Of a stretch of DNA of 22,980 nt, positions 1 through 7,431 are shown piece after piece; the stretch's first letter is position 1; every line of letters starts with the position of its first letter. The DNA is from a virus: the IMG/VR virus record IMGVR_UViG_3300015371_000191, positions 1-22,980 of that record; one strand, written 5' to 3'. The notes under the pieces are model-generated. The model was not told the origin of the DNA and did no database searches. It saw nothing but the letters and a program-made list of their open reading frames with translations. The translations under genes and the position numbers were made by a program.

Positions 1-1017
1 AAGCCTGAGAACAGTTGGTCGTGTATCCAACGTCTGGCTGATGAGGTGGATTGGCACGCTTTCTTCGTAAGTGGAACGTTCTATTTCCTCAGCGAAGATG
101 ACATGCTTCAGCAGCAACCAATGGCCGTCATAACTGAATTCATGGAGGGAATCACATCAGTTGACGGTGATGTCGATACCAACAAGAAGGTGGCTACCCT
201 GACTATCGGTGCTCGCGTGGGGCGCTGGATCTCACCACCTGGATCAGTGGTGGTTGTGCAGAACATGGGGCCTTGGAATGGAAGATGGATTGTCTCGGAA
301 TTTGAGAGAAGCCTCTTCGATTTGAATGCCAACATTACCCTGACCAAGGGTCTTCCTTCGTTGCCTGAGCCTGAGGGCGGTAACCAAGATGTCCTCGAAT
401 CATCGTGGTTCCCGCAGCCATCCAAGGACGGTGCATCACGCAGTCACGCCAGCGATGCACATGACAGAACTGCGTCTGATCTGGTTAACCTTACCAGATC
501 CCAGCTAGCGCAAATGCTGGTGAGGAAGTACAACGCTGGTGACTTCAAGGACGACTACCAGGGCCAACCGGATGATATCAGTCAGGTCAGAAAAACCCTG
601 AACAACCAGAGGTTGAATAGCAAGTGTGGGAATCAGGTTTGGTTGGACAACAAGGTGATGCAGGTCATCTTGTGGCTCATTCAGCAGGGCTACAAGATCG
701 GTGTGTATGCTCTATGTGAAAATCACGATTGCCACACCAATTCGGGAAACATCAGCCGTCATTCCGAAGGTTATGCCGTTGACATTAGTTCCATCAATGG
801 CGTCAACATCGGCACTGATCCCAAAGCTGGGCCACTGGTACATGCAGTCAATCAGTTGTTGAAAGACGATGTACCCAAAGCTTTCGAGCCTAACCAGCTA
901 ATCTCTGGAGGATTTGCTGGGCATCAGGACGAGCAATGTATCCGTCAAAGCTTCGGTGGGAGTTATGATCAAAGCACGTTGAACGGCCATCTCGATCACA
1001 TCCACGTGGGGTACTGA
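1..1017 (+). CDS. Tail hub / baseplate protein with C-terminal M15-type peptidase domain (5' partial)
   Basis: The frame is open from the first base, so the true start lies upstream; the GTG at 46 is only the first possible start inside the window. The N-terminal part looks like the end of a phage tail-hub protein (gpD/XkdQ type), which is a weak resemblance. The C-terminal third carries the zinc peptidase signature of the M15 (VanY/D-Ala-D-Ala carboxypeptidase-like) group: HSEGYAVD (His239 and Asp246 counted from the GTG at 46) and the terminal HLDHIHVGY (His315, Asp317, His318, His320). This suggests a structural protein that carries a tail lysin to cut peptidoglycan during DNA injection. 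The stop overlaps the start of the spike gene (TGATGA), as expected for a hub-spike pair. The peptidase call is fairly secure; the hub role is inferred from position. Confidence 0.72.
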   Translation, partial: KPENSWSCIQRLADEVDWHAFFVSGTFYFLSEDDMLQQQPMAVITEFMEGITSVDGDVDTNKKVATLTIGARVGRWISPPGSVVVVQNMGPWNGRWIVSEFERSLFDLNANITLTKGLPSLPEPEGGNQDVLESSWFPQPSKDGASRSHASDAHDRTASDLVNLTRSQLAQMLVRKYNAGDFKDDYQGQPDDISQVRKTLNNQRLNSKCGNQVWLDNKVMQVILWLIQQGYKIGVYALCENHDCHTNSGNISRHSEGYAVDISSINGVNIGTDPKAGPLVHAVNQLLKDDVPKAFEPNQLISGGFAGHQDEQCIRQSFGGSYDQSTLNGHLDHIHVGY

Positions 1018-2654
1018 TGAGTAGCTACATGAGAGTGGGAACCGACAACCCTCAGCCTCTTCAGCGTGTGTGGAGTGGGGTGATTGCCACTGATGCCGTT
1101 GACAAACAAGATCGTGTGTCAGTGGTTCTCCCCGGCCTCGACAGGACTCTCAGGTGGGAAGACTGTAGGTGGCCCACACGATCCGATTCGACTGGGCCTC
1201 AACGTGGTGACGATTGTGTAGTGGTCATCGATGACAACAACGAGTTGTGGATCGCGAACTGGTGGCCTCAGAATCCTGTCGATAGTGTCGATGGTGGCGG
1301 TAGTGGAGTCGTTGTCAGTGGTACGTGGAGATGGACTACGAGCACGGGAGCCGTAGCCACAAGGGAGATCGGTGTCAATACGGGAGTGGGCTGGTCGTCT
1401 GTGACACAGGTGCGTGTGTCGAAAACGTCTGGGGCTGGAGGCGACGTATCTAACGTCCTCGCTGCCATACAGCCCGGTGATAAGCTCTACTTGCAGGAAT
1501 CGGCTAGTTCTGCTAATTGGGGACGATACACGGTCACGAATCCTGGTACTGACATGGGAACGTACGTCAGCTACCCAGTCTCACTCATTGACTACGGTGG
1601 GATTTTCCCAGCTAACAATGCCGATACGGGACTAGCTATCTCTGTGCCTCCTGTACCTGGCCCACCTGGCCCGACAGGCCCAACAGGCCCAACTGGCCCA
1701 CAAGGCCCACAAGGCAACACAGGTGCCACTGGCCCACAAGGTGCACAAGGTGTCCAGGGCAACACAGGTGCTACTGGCGCGCAAGGCCCAAAGGGTGACA
1801 CAGGTGCACAGGGCATCCAAGGCCCACAAGGTGTCCAGGGAATCCAAGGTACTCCAGGTGGGCCGGTTCCCACAGGTGGCACACGTGGTCAACTCATCAC
1901 CAAGAATAGCGCCACCGACTACGACACGGTGTGGTCACCACGCATCACATTCCCGCCAGATGGTGCGGGTGGTGACATCATCTTCGGTACCGACACGAGC
2001 CTCTATCGTGCAGCAGCGAATGCACTCCAGACAGGTGGTTCCTTCTACGCGGTTGGGGACATTGTCGCCCGCCTCGGCAGCGCACTCCAGGTGGTCGTCG
2101 GTGACGACAACGCAGGTCATGCTGGATTCCGTTTTGGCTCTGCGGCCGATGTCACTCTCTACCGTCTAGGTGCTGGACAACTTGCAACAGGCGGCAGTTT
2201 CTATGCGACAGGCGATTTTGGTGCGGCTCTCGGCACCGCGATGCAAGTTCTCGCTGGGGATGACAACACAGGTCGTGCCGGACTTCGCTTCGGAAGCTCG
2301 GCTGACGCAACTTTATCTCGTTCGGGTTCAACCGCGCTTACGACCGACAGTTCGTTTTCGACCAAGCGGCTTGCTGGACGCATCGGTGCAAACCTGGCGC
2401 TTGCTAGTGGTGTGATTACCGTGACAGGTGGATTGCACCGGATCACATCAACTGACGCCTCGTCACTTGCAACGATCAATGGCACACTCGACGGTGCGTT
2501 TCTTGTGTTGGTCAACAAGACCGGCTCCGGCCTCGTGACCTCGAACGCCGGGAACATCGTCAACGGTGGATCAACCGTCGCTAACAACGGAATTATTTTC
2601 CTCGTGTATGACAACGGCGAAAACAAATGGCATTCGATCGCCACAAATAGCTAA
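1017..2654 (+). CDS. Baseplate spike (gpV/gp5 OB-fold) fused to collagen-like stalk and repeat fibre
   Basis: A 545-residue protein. Residues ~15-85 (SGVIATD...RVSVVLPG...GDDCVVVIDDNNELWIANWWP) have the beta-strand rhythm of the OB-fold in gpV/gp5 tail spikes. A further globular stretch follows to ~210. Then come 22 Gly-X-Y triplets (1659-1859), the linker GQLITKNSATDYDTVWSP that is typical before phage fibre repeats, two and a third copies of a 52-residue repeat (2001-2363), and a C-terminal head ending NKWHSIATNS. In T4-like and P2-like phages the OB-fold is followed by a trimeric beta-helix needle; here a collagen-like triple helix takes that place. It overlaps the hub gene upstream and is followed by a strong ribosome binding site for the next gene. 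It could instead be simply a tail fibre with an OB-like head. Confidence 0.75.
   Translation: MSSYMRVGTDNPQPLQRVWSGVIATDAVDKQDRVSVVLPGLDRTLRWEDCRWPTRSDSTGPQRGDDCVVVIDDNNELWIANWWPQNPVDSVDGGGSGVVVSGTWRWTTSTGAVATREIGVNTGVGWSSVTQVRVSKTSGAGGDVSNVLAAIQPGDKLYLQESASSANWGRYTVTNPGTDMGTYVSYPVSLIDYGGIFPANNADTGLAISVPPVPGPPGPTGPTGPTGPQGPQGNTGATGPQGAQGVQGNTGATGAQGPKGDTGAQGIQGPQGVQGIQGTPGGPVPTGGTRGQLITKNSATDYDTVWSPRITFPPDGAGGDIIFGTDTSLYRAAANALQTGGSFYAVGDIVARLGSALQVVVGDDNAGHAGFRFGSAADVTLYRLGAGQLATGGSFYATGDFGAALGTAMQVLAGDDNTGRAGLRFGSSADATLSRSGSTALTTDSSFSTKRLAGRIGANLALASGVITVTGGLHRITSTDASSLATINGTLDGAFLVLVNKTGSGLVTSNAGNIVNGGSTVANNGIIFLVYDNGENKWHSIATNS
1659..1859 (+). repeat. Collagen-like Gly-X-Y repeat (22 triplets)
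   Basis: Translated in the spike frame, every third residue is Gly for 22 consecutive triplets, starting GPPGPTGPTGPTGPQ and ending GIQGTPG. At DNA level it is a run of near-identical 9-base units such as ggcccaaca. Such runs in phage tail fibres form trimeric triple helices. The bias also creates long antisense open frames that are not genes. Confidence 0.95.
2001..2363 (+). repeat. Tandem 52-residue repeat (156-nt period) in the spike/fibre
   Basis: Unit starts are at 2001 (LYRAAANALQTGGSFYAVGD), 2157 (LYRLGAGQLATGGSFYATGD) and a truncated third at 2313 (LSRSGSTALTTDSSF). The period is exactly 156 nt. Shared positions include TGGSFYA-GD, A-LG-A-QV, GDDN-G-AG-RFGS. This looks like a duplicated beta-structured module of a trimeric fibre shaft. 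Confidence 0.9.
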
Positions 2655-2663
2655 GGAGGTGAA
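2653..2663 (+). promoter_or_regulatory. Strong Shine-Dalgarno AAGGAGGTGAA
   Basis: The 11-mer AAGGAGGTGAA lies directly before ATG 2664, with four bases between the GGAGG core and the start. The identical 11-mer recurs at 2824-2834 before ATG 2839 with an 8-base gap. It fixes the starts of both small genes that follow. Confidence 0.85.
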
Positions 2664-2909
2664 ATGATCGAGAGGTTCAAGTACATCATCCAGGCTGTAG
2701 CAATCGAGCGTGATGATTCAACGGGAGAAATCATCCGCGAGATACCAGCACAGCCAGTCAACGCATACAACATCAACCAAGCTGTACAGGTGATGTCTGA
2801 GTTTGAACATCGGCTACAGCCACAAGGAGGTGAAGTAAATGGGAATGGAACAGGCGACGGTGGTGAACATCACATGCGACAACCCGAAGTGTCCGGGAAA
2901 CAGGCTTGA
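2664..2909 (+). CDS. Small conserved-type phage tail-region protein, function unknown
   Basis: An 81-residue protein with a near-perfect ribosome binding site. The first ~52 residues (starting MIERFKYIIQAVAIERD) are mixed alpha/beta and acidic; the last ~25 residues are Gly/His-rich (GGEVNGNGTGDGGEHHMRQ) and lie entirely inside the overlap with the next gene. That overlap is 71 nt, unusually long for this block, so the tail of this protein may be constrained mainly by the other frame. I do not recognise a family. Position between the spike and the gp25-type wedge gene suggests a small tail accessory protein. Confidence 0.6.
   Translation: MIERFKYIIQAVAIERDDSTGEIIREIPAQPVNAYNINQAVQVMSEFEHRLQPQGGEVNGNGTGDGGEHHMRQPEVSGKQA
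2824..2834 (+). promoter_or_regulatory. Strong Shine-Dalgarno inside the preceding gene
   Basis: The second copy of AAGGAGGTGAA ends four bases before ATG 2839. It is internal to the 2664-2909 gene and shows that the overlapping zinc-finger gene is independently translated. Confidence 0.8.
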
Positions 2910-3087
2910 TCCGCATGAGCGTCTGGGGTGGATCTTCGTGTCGCATGAGGTGTATGGAGATCCGACGAAGCAGAGTGTCTTCTGTTCGTCTACGTGTGTG
3001 AGTGTGGCTGCGTCGCTGGTGGATCCGGAGGTCAGTCCGAAGATGGTGTTCGCAATTAAGGATAGCGATGCTGGCCCCGCACTTTGA
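2839..3087 (+). CDS. Small zinc-finger-like protein of the tail operon
   Basis: An 82-residue protein with Cys pairs CDNPKC (residues ~13-18) and FCSSTC (~48-53) around a compact hydrophobic core (LGWIFVSHEVYG). This layout fits a small zinc ribbon or treble-clef-like fold. Similar Cys-rich proteins occur among actinophage structural genes, but their function is not established. The start is fixed by a strong Shine-Dalgarno at 2824-2834. It overlaps the previous gene by 71 nt and the following gene by 20 nt. Zinc binding is inferred from the Cys spacing only. Confidence 0.72.
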   Translation: MGMEQATVVNITCDNPKCPGNRLDPHERLGWIFVSHEVYGDPTKQSVFCSSTCVSVAASLVDPEVSPKMVFAIKDSDAGPAL

Positions 3088-4102
3088 CATGCCGTTCAGG
3101 CTGAGCGGTGGGCCTGGACAGTACACGCCGTACAAAAGCATGATCCTCGATGACAACGCTGAGGCGTATTGGCGCTTGGAGACAGCGACCCCAAACGCAG
3201 ATGAGAGGAGCAGACGTACACTCACATCCACAGGTGGGGTAGTACAAGGCGGTGGCCTGATCCTGGATGGTGGGACTTCCAGGTATTTCGCTGGCGCTCA
3301 ATACGCTGATGCGAGCGTGTTGGGTTCGAGATACCAATACAATGGTTTCTCGATGGAAGCATGGGCCAAGATGGATACCATCAGTGCCAACTACGAGATG
3401 ATATTCTCGTGTGGTGGTGTAACCACCTTCATAGGACTGGTTGCTACTAGTGGTGTGATGTATCCGATTATGTCAATGCAATTTGGCACAGTCGGGCAAA
3501 TAGTTGTTGGGGGCTTCGGCACTCCTGTGAGTCTCAATACAACGTTCCACCTCGCAAGCACCTGGGATCCAGCTGCCAAGCTTTTCACGCTGTGGTTGAA
3601 TGGAAAGGATGTTGTATCTACCACAGTGACAGCCCCATACGTGGATACGGGTACGTTTTGGAGAATCGGAGACTATATCGGGCCATCATACCCATTTAGG
3701 GGATGGATCGATGAAGTAGCCGTCTACACCTACCCACTGAGCGCCAAGCAGATAGCTCTCCACTACCAAGCTGGGAGCCAGGGCTTCTACAGGTCTAGTG
3801 CTGCTGTAGCAGAACAGGACACGTTTGAAGACATCGCCAACTGTGTTGAGGCCATCATCAGGACTCCTCTGGGATTCCGCGATGACAACCTCACGTTCGG
3901 TATGCCGGGTTTCGAGCTTATGACACAGCCAGTGATGAGCCAGATCATCACAGACATCGTGTCATCCCAGGAACCACGGGCGGAGATTTTCATGGAAGAG
4001 AACCGCAACGAGTTCGACCAGTTCATAGCCAGGGTCATCGTACAGGTCAGACAGAATCCAGAAACCGGGAGCAGATATGGGCTACATCAGGATCCCACTT
4101 GA
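3068..4102 (+). CDS. LamG-like lectin domain fused to gp25/gpW-type baseplate wedge domain
   Basis: I place the start at ATG 3068 because AAGGA lies five bases upstream and it overlaps the previous stop by 20 nt; the frame itself is open to 3002, and ATG 3089 is a second candidate. The 344-residue product has two parts. Residues ~20-240 form a concanavalin A-like/LamG jelly roll (AYWRLE..., FSMEAWAK, LWLNGKDV, GWIDEVAVYTYPLSAKQIALHY). Residues ~250-335 (FEDIANCVEAIIRTPLGFR through FIARVIVQVRQNP) match the gp25/gpW 'lysozyme-like' wedge family, including the TPLG..R turn. It lies directly before baseplate J and I, as gpW does in P2. LamG domains commonly bind carbohydrate. The fusion is unusual and suggests a glycan-binding arm built into the wedge. 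Confidence 0.82.
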   Translation: MLAPHFDMPFRLSGGPGQYTPYKSMILDDNAEAYWRLETATPNADERSRRTLTSTGGVVQGGGLILDGGTSRYFAGAQYADASVLGSRYQYNGFSMEAWAKMDTISANYEMIFSCGGVTTFIGLVATSGVMYPIMSMQFGTVGQIVVGGFGTPVSLNTTFHLASTWDPAAKLFTLWLNGKDVVSTTVTAPYVDTGTFWRIGDYIGPSYPFRGWIDEVAVYTYPLSAKQIALHYQAGSQGFYRSSAAVAEQDTFEDIANCVEAIIRTPLGFRDDNLTFGMPGFELMTQPVMSQIITDIVSSQEPRAEIFMEENRNEFDQFIARVIVQVRQNPETGSRYGLHQDPT

Positions 4103-5246
4103 AACCAACGCCAGTGTCCTCTCACAAGAGGTCTACGACAGCATCGTAGCTCAGGCTCCTGGTTGGCTTCCACAGGAAGGAAACCTGGATGTCTGGATCA
4201 TCAGGGCTGTAGCTGCTCTTGCCAGCGAGAACAGGGACATCGCCAGCGATGTGCAGGACAACATCTTCCGGTACTTCGGGGCGAATCTCGTAGGTGTCCA
4301 GCCCATCGACGCAACCGTCGCAACCGGTACAACCACCTGGACAATGGTGGATTCCGATGGATACACGATCCCAGAGGGCACACTGGTAGGTATTCAAGAC
4401 CAGCTAGGAAACATCATCTCGTTCCAAGTTGTGAATGAGGTGGCTGTACCATCAGGCAGCGTAGCCACTGGGCCTGGTGAGGTACTCATTCAAGCCATCG
4501 AACCTGGCAGTTCAGGTTCGTCACTTGGTTTGGCTGGTACACAAGTCACGCTGATCGACGTTCTCGACTACGTTCAGGCAATCACGCTCACAGCACCTAC
4601 AGCAGGTGGCTTGGATGACGAGACAGATTCGGTGTATCTCGACAGGCTGGTGAGGAAGTTGCAGGGACTCTCACAGAGGCCAATCCTCGCACGTGACTTC
4701 AGCTCGATGGCACTCGACGCTGATCCCTCAGCATATCGTGCTGTGACCATCGATGGGTACAACCCCGCAGGAGGCACGTACAACAACGAACGGATGGTTG
4801 CCGTAGCTGCCATCACGAGTCTCGGACAGCCTGTATCCGCACAGGCCAAGGCCAACATCGACAGCTATCTACAGGCCAACAGAGAGATCAACTTCGTTGT
4901 GAACGTGATCGATCCCAACTACACCACAATCAACATCGCGGTCACGGTCGTAAATGCGCCTGGATATACCAGCCAAGTCGTGGACGACGGTATCCTCGGA
5001 GCCATCCACAACAAGATCGATCCCCAAAACTGGGGGCGTGACCCATCTATCACGAATATCACAAATGCACAGACGTGGGTGGAAACCACAGTCTTGTACT
5101 ACAACGACATGATCACCGCAATTTCCAACGTCTTGGGAGTAGCTCGCGTGACCTCCTTGACGTTGAATGGCGGCACCGCCAACATCACCCTGACAACTCC
5201 GGCCGCTCTCACACAGGTCGGTACGGTCACGATCACTCATGCCTGA
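4077..5246 (+). CDS. Baseplate J-like protein
   Basis: A 389-residue protein whose layout matches the baseplate J (gpJ/gp47) family: an N-terminal helical region (ETNASVLSQEVYDSIVAQAPGWLPQEGNLDVW split across ~8-45), a beta-rich middle (TIPEGTLVGI..., GSSGSSLGLAGTQVTLID), the typical GGLDDETDSVYLDRLVRKLQ helix (~175-195) followed by ILARDFSSMALD, and a C-terminal beta domain. J proteins link the wedge to the central hub. The ATG at 4077 overlaps the previous gene by 26 nt and its stop overlaps the start of the tail protein I gene by 8 nt, so all three are probably translationally coupled. Confidence 0.88.
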   Translation: MGYIRIPLETNASVLSQEVYDSIVAQAPGWLPQEGNLDVWIIRAVAALASENRDIASDVQDNIFRYFGANLVGVQPIDATVATGTTTWTMVDSDGYTIPEGTLVGIQDQLGNIISFQVVNEVAVPSGSVATGPGEVLIQAIEPGSSGSSLGLAGTQVTLIDVLDYVQAITLTAPTAGGLDDETDSVYLDRLVRKLQGLSQRPILARDFSSMALDADPSAYRAVTIDGYNPAGGTYNNERMVAVAAITSLGQPVSAQAKANIDSYLQANREINFVVNVIDPNYTTINIAVTVVNAPGYTSQVVDDGILGAIHNKIDPQNWGRDPSITNITNAQTWVETTVLYYNDMITAISNVLGVARVTSLTLNGGTANITLTTPAALTQVGTVTITHA

Positions 5247-5811
5247 GGCGTTCGCACAGCGACTCATGGCTCTGCTAGAGCCGATGTTCTACGACGATGA
5301 CGGGTCGCTGGCTATCTACCTGAGTTCGATCGGTGACGAGTTGTTTCAGATAGTCGATGATTGGGCCAGTGATACCGATGATGGTAAGCCTGGATACAGT
5401 CTACTCATTGATCCGCTCAGGGTTCCTGAGGAGGCTATCCCATGGTTGGCGCAGTTCGTGGGATCCACGATTTGGGAGGGTTTGTCGGAAGATGATAAGA
5501 GGTCGCAGCTAGTCTCGCTTGGTAACTGGAAGCGTGGGACTGTTCAGTCCATACAACTAGCAGTTGCGCCACTTCTGACAGGAAGCCAGACCGTACAGAT
5601 TAAGGAGAGAGACACTTCCCCCTACCATTTCCAGGTTCTCACGTTTTCCAGTGAGACTCCCAATCAGACACAAGTGATAGCAGCCATCAACTCCACGAAG
5701 CCAGCAGGGCTGCAATTCACTTACGTGTACTTCTTGGGACAGAAAGCGTTTTCTGCACGTGGTTCATCACTACGTGGAACACCGCCAGACGCCTTGCGTT
5801 TGGTGGTTTAG
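5239..5811 (+). CDS. Tail protein I-like baseplate wedge protein
   Basis: A 190-residue protein directly after J, as in P2-like baseplates. The middle section PLRVPEEAIPWLAQFVGSTI...DKRSQLVSLGNWKRGTVQSI is the characteristic core of gpI-like proteins, which connect the baseplate to fibres. The N-terminus (MPEAFAQRLMALLEPMFYDD) is helical. The ATG at 5239 overlaps the J stop. The next gene downstream is a fibre, consistent with gpI acting as its attachment partner. Confidence 0.82.
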   Translation: MPEAFAQRLMALLEPMFYDDDGSLAIYLSSIGDELFQIVDDWASDTDDGKPGYSLLIDPLRVPEEAIPWLAQFVGSTIWEGLSEDDKRSQLVSLGNWKRGTVQSIQLAVAPLLTGSQTVQIKERDTSPYHFQVLTFSSETPNQTQVIAAINSTKPAGLQFTYVYFLGQKAFSARGSSLRGTPPDALRLVV

Positions 5812-5833
5812 AGAGCAGGAGGAGAGAGAGCCT

Positions 5834-7231
5834 ATGCCATTCACAATTCCGAACGCTGCGAGCGCGGAAGATGTAACCCAGGCTCAGCCCGATTCCATCG
5901 ACTTCGCAATCTTGGTTGCAGCGTTCTCTGGAACGGGAGTTGTGTCTGGTTGTGCGGTTACAGCACAGGGAACACCAAACATGACAGTCGCAATAGCCTC
6001 AGGTTCTGTGGCTGTCAACGGGAGTCAGGTTTCTGTGACGGGTGGCAACGTCACCATTGCAGCGGCCAACGCCACAAATCCCAGATTCGATCTGGTGGTG
6101 GTAGACAACGCAGGCACCAAAGCTGTGGCAGCAGGCACAGCAGCCGCTAATCCTGTATTCCCCGTGATCCCCGCAAACAACGTGGTTCTCGCTGCTGTGA
6201 GAGTTCCTGCGGGAGCCACGTCCATCAACACACCGAAGATCACCGACAAGCGTGTGACCGCTGTGATGCCTCCACCGCCCTCATTCTCTGTGGGAATGAT
6301 GATGCCCTATGCGGGTGCCGCAGCCCCTTCAGGATGGGCGCTTTGTGATGGATCAGCAATTAGCCGCAGCACCTACTCCGGCCTATTCTCACTGGTGGGC
6401 ACAGCTTACGGTGCCGGTGACGGAAGCACCACGTTCAACCTGCCTGACCTCAGAGGCCGTGTGCCAGTGGGATACGCAGCCTCCGGTGGACACGCAGATG
6501 TTGCGGCCCTTGGGGCTAACGACGGCACAGCCCTTGCCAGTCGCAGACCAAGGCACATACACACGAATGGCTTGACGCTGCCTAACCACGTCCACAGCCA
6601 CACGTTGAGCCTGCCGGATCACGCACACGCAAGCTCCTTCACGCTGCCCAACCACATCCACTCCCACTCGTTCACCCTGCCATCCCACACCCACTCGCAC
6701 AGCCTGTCGTTGCCAAACCACGTCCACTCATTCAGCGATCCTGGACACATCCACTCGCTGACGGATCCGGGCCACGCCCACAGTATCTACGATCCGGGCC
6801 ACGCCCACAATCTCTACACGGGCGGAGCAAATGAGGGAAGCGTCTATATTCGCTCAGCCACGGACGCGGGACACAACATATCTACACCCGTTGATCCAGC
6901 GGTCACAGGCATCGCGATCAACAACAACTTCACAGGCATGTCAGTCAATGGAAATGGCACGGGAGCGTCGATTGGGAATCCGAGCACCAATCCCACGGTA
7001 GGCGGGGGTATCGGTGCTCCCAGTGGTTCTCCAGGAATCGACGGTGCTGTTGGTAATCCATCCAGCAACCCTTCAGTCAGTGGCTCAGTCGGTAGCGTCA
7101 CTAGCTCGCCAGCTATCCCAGGTTCTGTGGGAAATCCATCCACCAACCCATCGATCATCGGCACCATTGGTGTGGTTGGTTCCACAGATTCCGAGTCGTA
7201 TCAGGTGGTGAATTACATCATCAAGCTGTGA
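5834..7231 (+). CDS. Tail fibre with tail-collar domain, His-x-His needle and 13-residue repeats
   Basis: The start is ATG 5834, preceded by AGGAGG at 5817-5822; the open frame runs further upstream only as read-through of the end of the previous gene. The 465-residue product has an N-terminal adaptor (FTIPNAASAEDVTQAQPDS), a beta-rich section, and a phage tail-collar domain at ~155-215 (PSGWALCDGSAISRSTYSGL split, STTFNLPDLRGRVPVGY). Residues 241-325 carry nine clusters of HxH or HxHSH. A repeat of 13 residues follows (6968-7162) and then a short C-terminus. HxH clusters in T4 gp37 bind iron along the receptor-binding needle, so the same role is inferred here. It is the likely receptor-binding fibre. 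Confidence 0.85.
   Translation: MPFTIPNAASAEDVTQAQPDSIDFAILVAAFSGTGVVSGCAVTAQGTPNMTVAIASGSVAVNGSQVSVTGGNVTIAAANATNPRFDLVVVDNAGTKAVAAGTAAANPVFPVIPANNVVLAAVRVPAGATSINTPKITDKRVTAVMPPPPSFSVGMMMPYAGAAAPSGWALCDGSAISRSTYSGLFSLVGTAYGAGDGSTTFNLPDLRGRVPVGYAASGGHADVAALGANDGTALASRRPRHIHTNGLTLPNHVHSHTLSLPDHAHASSFTLPNHIHSHSFTLPSHTHSHSLSLPNHVHSFSDPGHIHSLTDPGHAHSIYDPGHAHNLYTGGANEGSVYIRSATDAGHNISTPVDPAVTGIAINNNFTGMSVNGNGTGASIGNPSTNPTVGGGIGAPSGSPGIDGAVGNPSSNPSVSGSVGSVTSSPAIPGSVGNPSTNPSIIGTIGVVGSTDSESYQVVNYIIKL
6554..6802 (+). repeat. His-x-His repeat region of the tail fibre
   Basis: Two alternating unit types are seen: LPxHxH(SH) (for example LPNHVHSHTLSLPDHAH) in the first part and DPGHxHS in the second (DPGHIHSLTDPGHAHSIYD). 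Nine HxH clusters lie between residues 241 and 325. The spacing is about 9-10 residues, which fits one metal layer per unit in a trimeric needle. Confidence 0.9.
6968..7162 (+). repeat. Five tandem 13-residue repeats (39-nt period)
   Basis: The units read SIGNPSTNPTVGG, GIGAPSGSPGIDG, AVGNPSSNPSVSG, SVGSVTSSPAIPG and SVGNPSTNPSIIG. The consensus is x-[IV]-G-x-P-S-x-x-P-x-[IV]-x-G. The period is exact with no insertions, which suggests a shaft made of stacked turns in a trimeric fibre. Confidence 0.9.
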
Positions 7232-7431
7232 TTGGCACCGAGGTTAGTGGTGACATCCTTGGCACCATCGGGGTCTTTCTTTCAGGTGCTGGCAGTATTC
7301 TCACGGCGTTTGGTGCAATTCACTATGAGCGCAGACGTGGAGAGAAAATCTGCAACGAACGTATACAAGCCTTCAAGGAGGGAATGAAAATTAGAGACGA
7401 ATTTGATGGGAACGGCCATGATGGGGTTTGA
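7228..7431 (+). CDS. Small single-span membrane protein
   Basis: A 67-residue protein that starts at GTG 7228 and overlaps the fibre stop by 4 nt (GTGA), a typical coupled start. Residues ~8-30 (DILGTIGVFLSGAGSILTAF) form one hydrophobic segment, followed by a basic patch (YERRRGEK) and an amphipathic helix (ERIQAFKEGMKIRDEF). The positive-inside rule predicts a cytoplasmic C-terminus. Its place at the end of the structural block, beside the convergent lysis genes, makes it a holin or antiholin candidate, but no family is recognised. Confidence 0.6.
   Translation: MIGTEVSGDILGTIGVFLSGAGSILTAFGAIHYERRRGEKICNERIQAFKEGMKIRDEFDGNGHDGV

Noticed and set aside
1592-1892. Antisense open frames over the collagen-like repeat (Pro/Cys-rich and Thr/Cys/Trp-rich products)
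   Set aside because: They are mirror images of the Gly-X-Y codon pattern, have no ribosome binding site, and the sense frame is clearly coding.
3320-3345. GGGTTCGAGA sequence resembling a tRNA T-loop
   Set aside because: It lies in the middle of the LamG coding frame and no acceptor, D or anticodon stems surround it.
5759-5833. Longer start for the tail-collar fibre at 5759
   Set aside because: The extra residues overlap the conserved end of tail protein I; ATG 5834 has an AGGAGG upstream and gives a typical fibre N-terminus.
6554-7162. CRISPR-like array from the regular repeats in the fibre gene
   Set aside because: The periodicity (39 nt and ~27-30 nt) is in frame and conserved at protein level, with no unique spacers; it is coding repeat structure.
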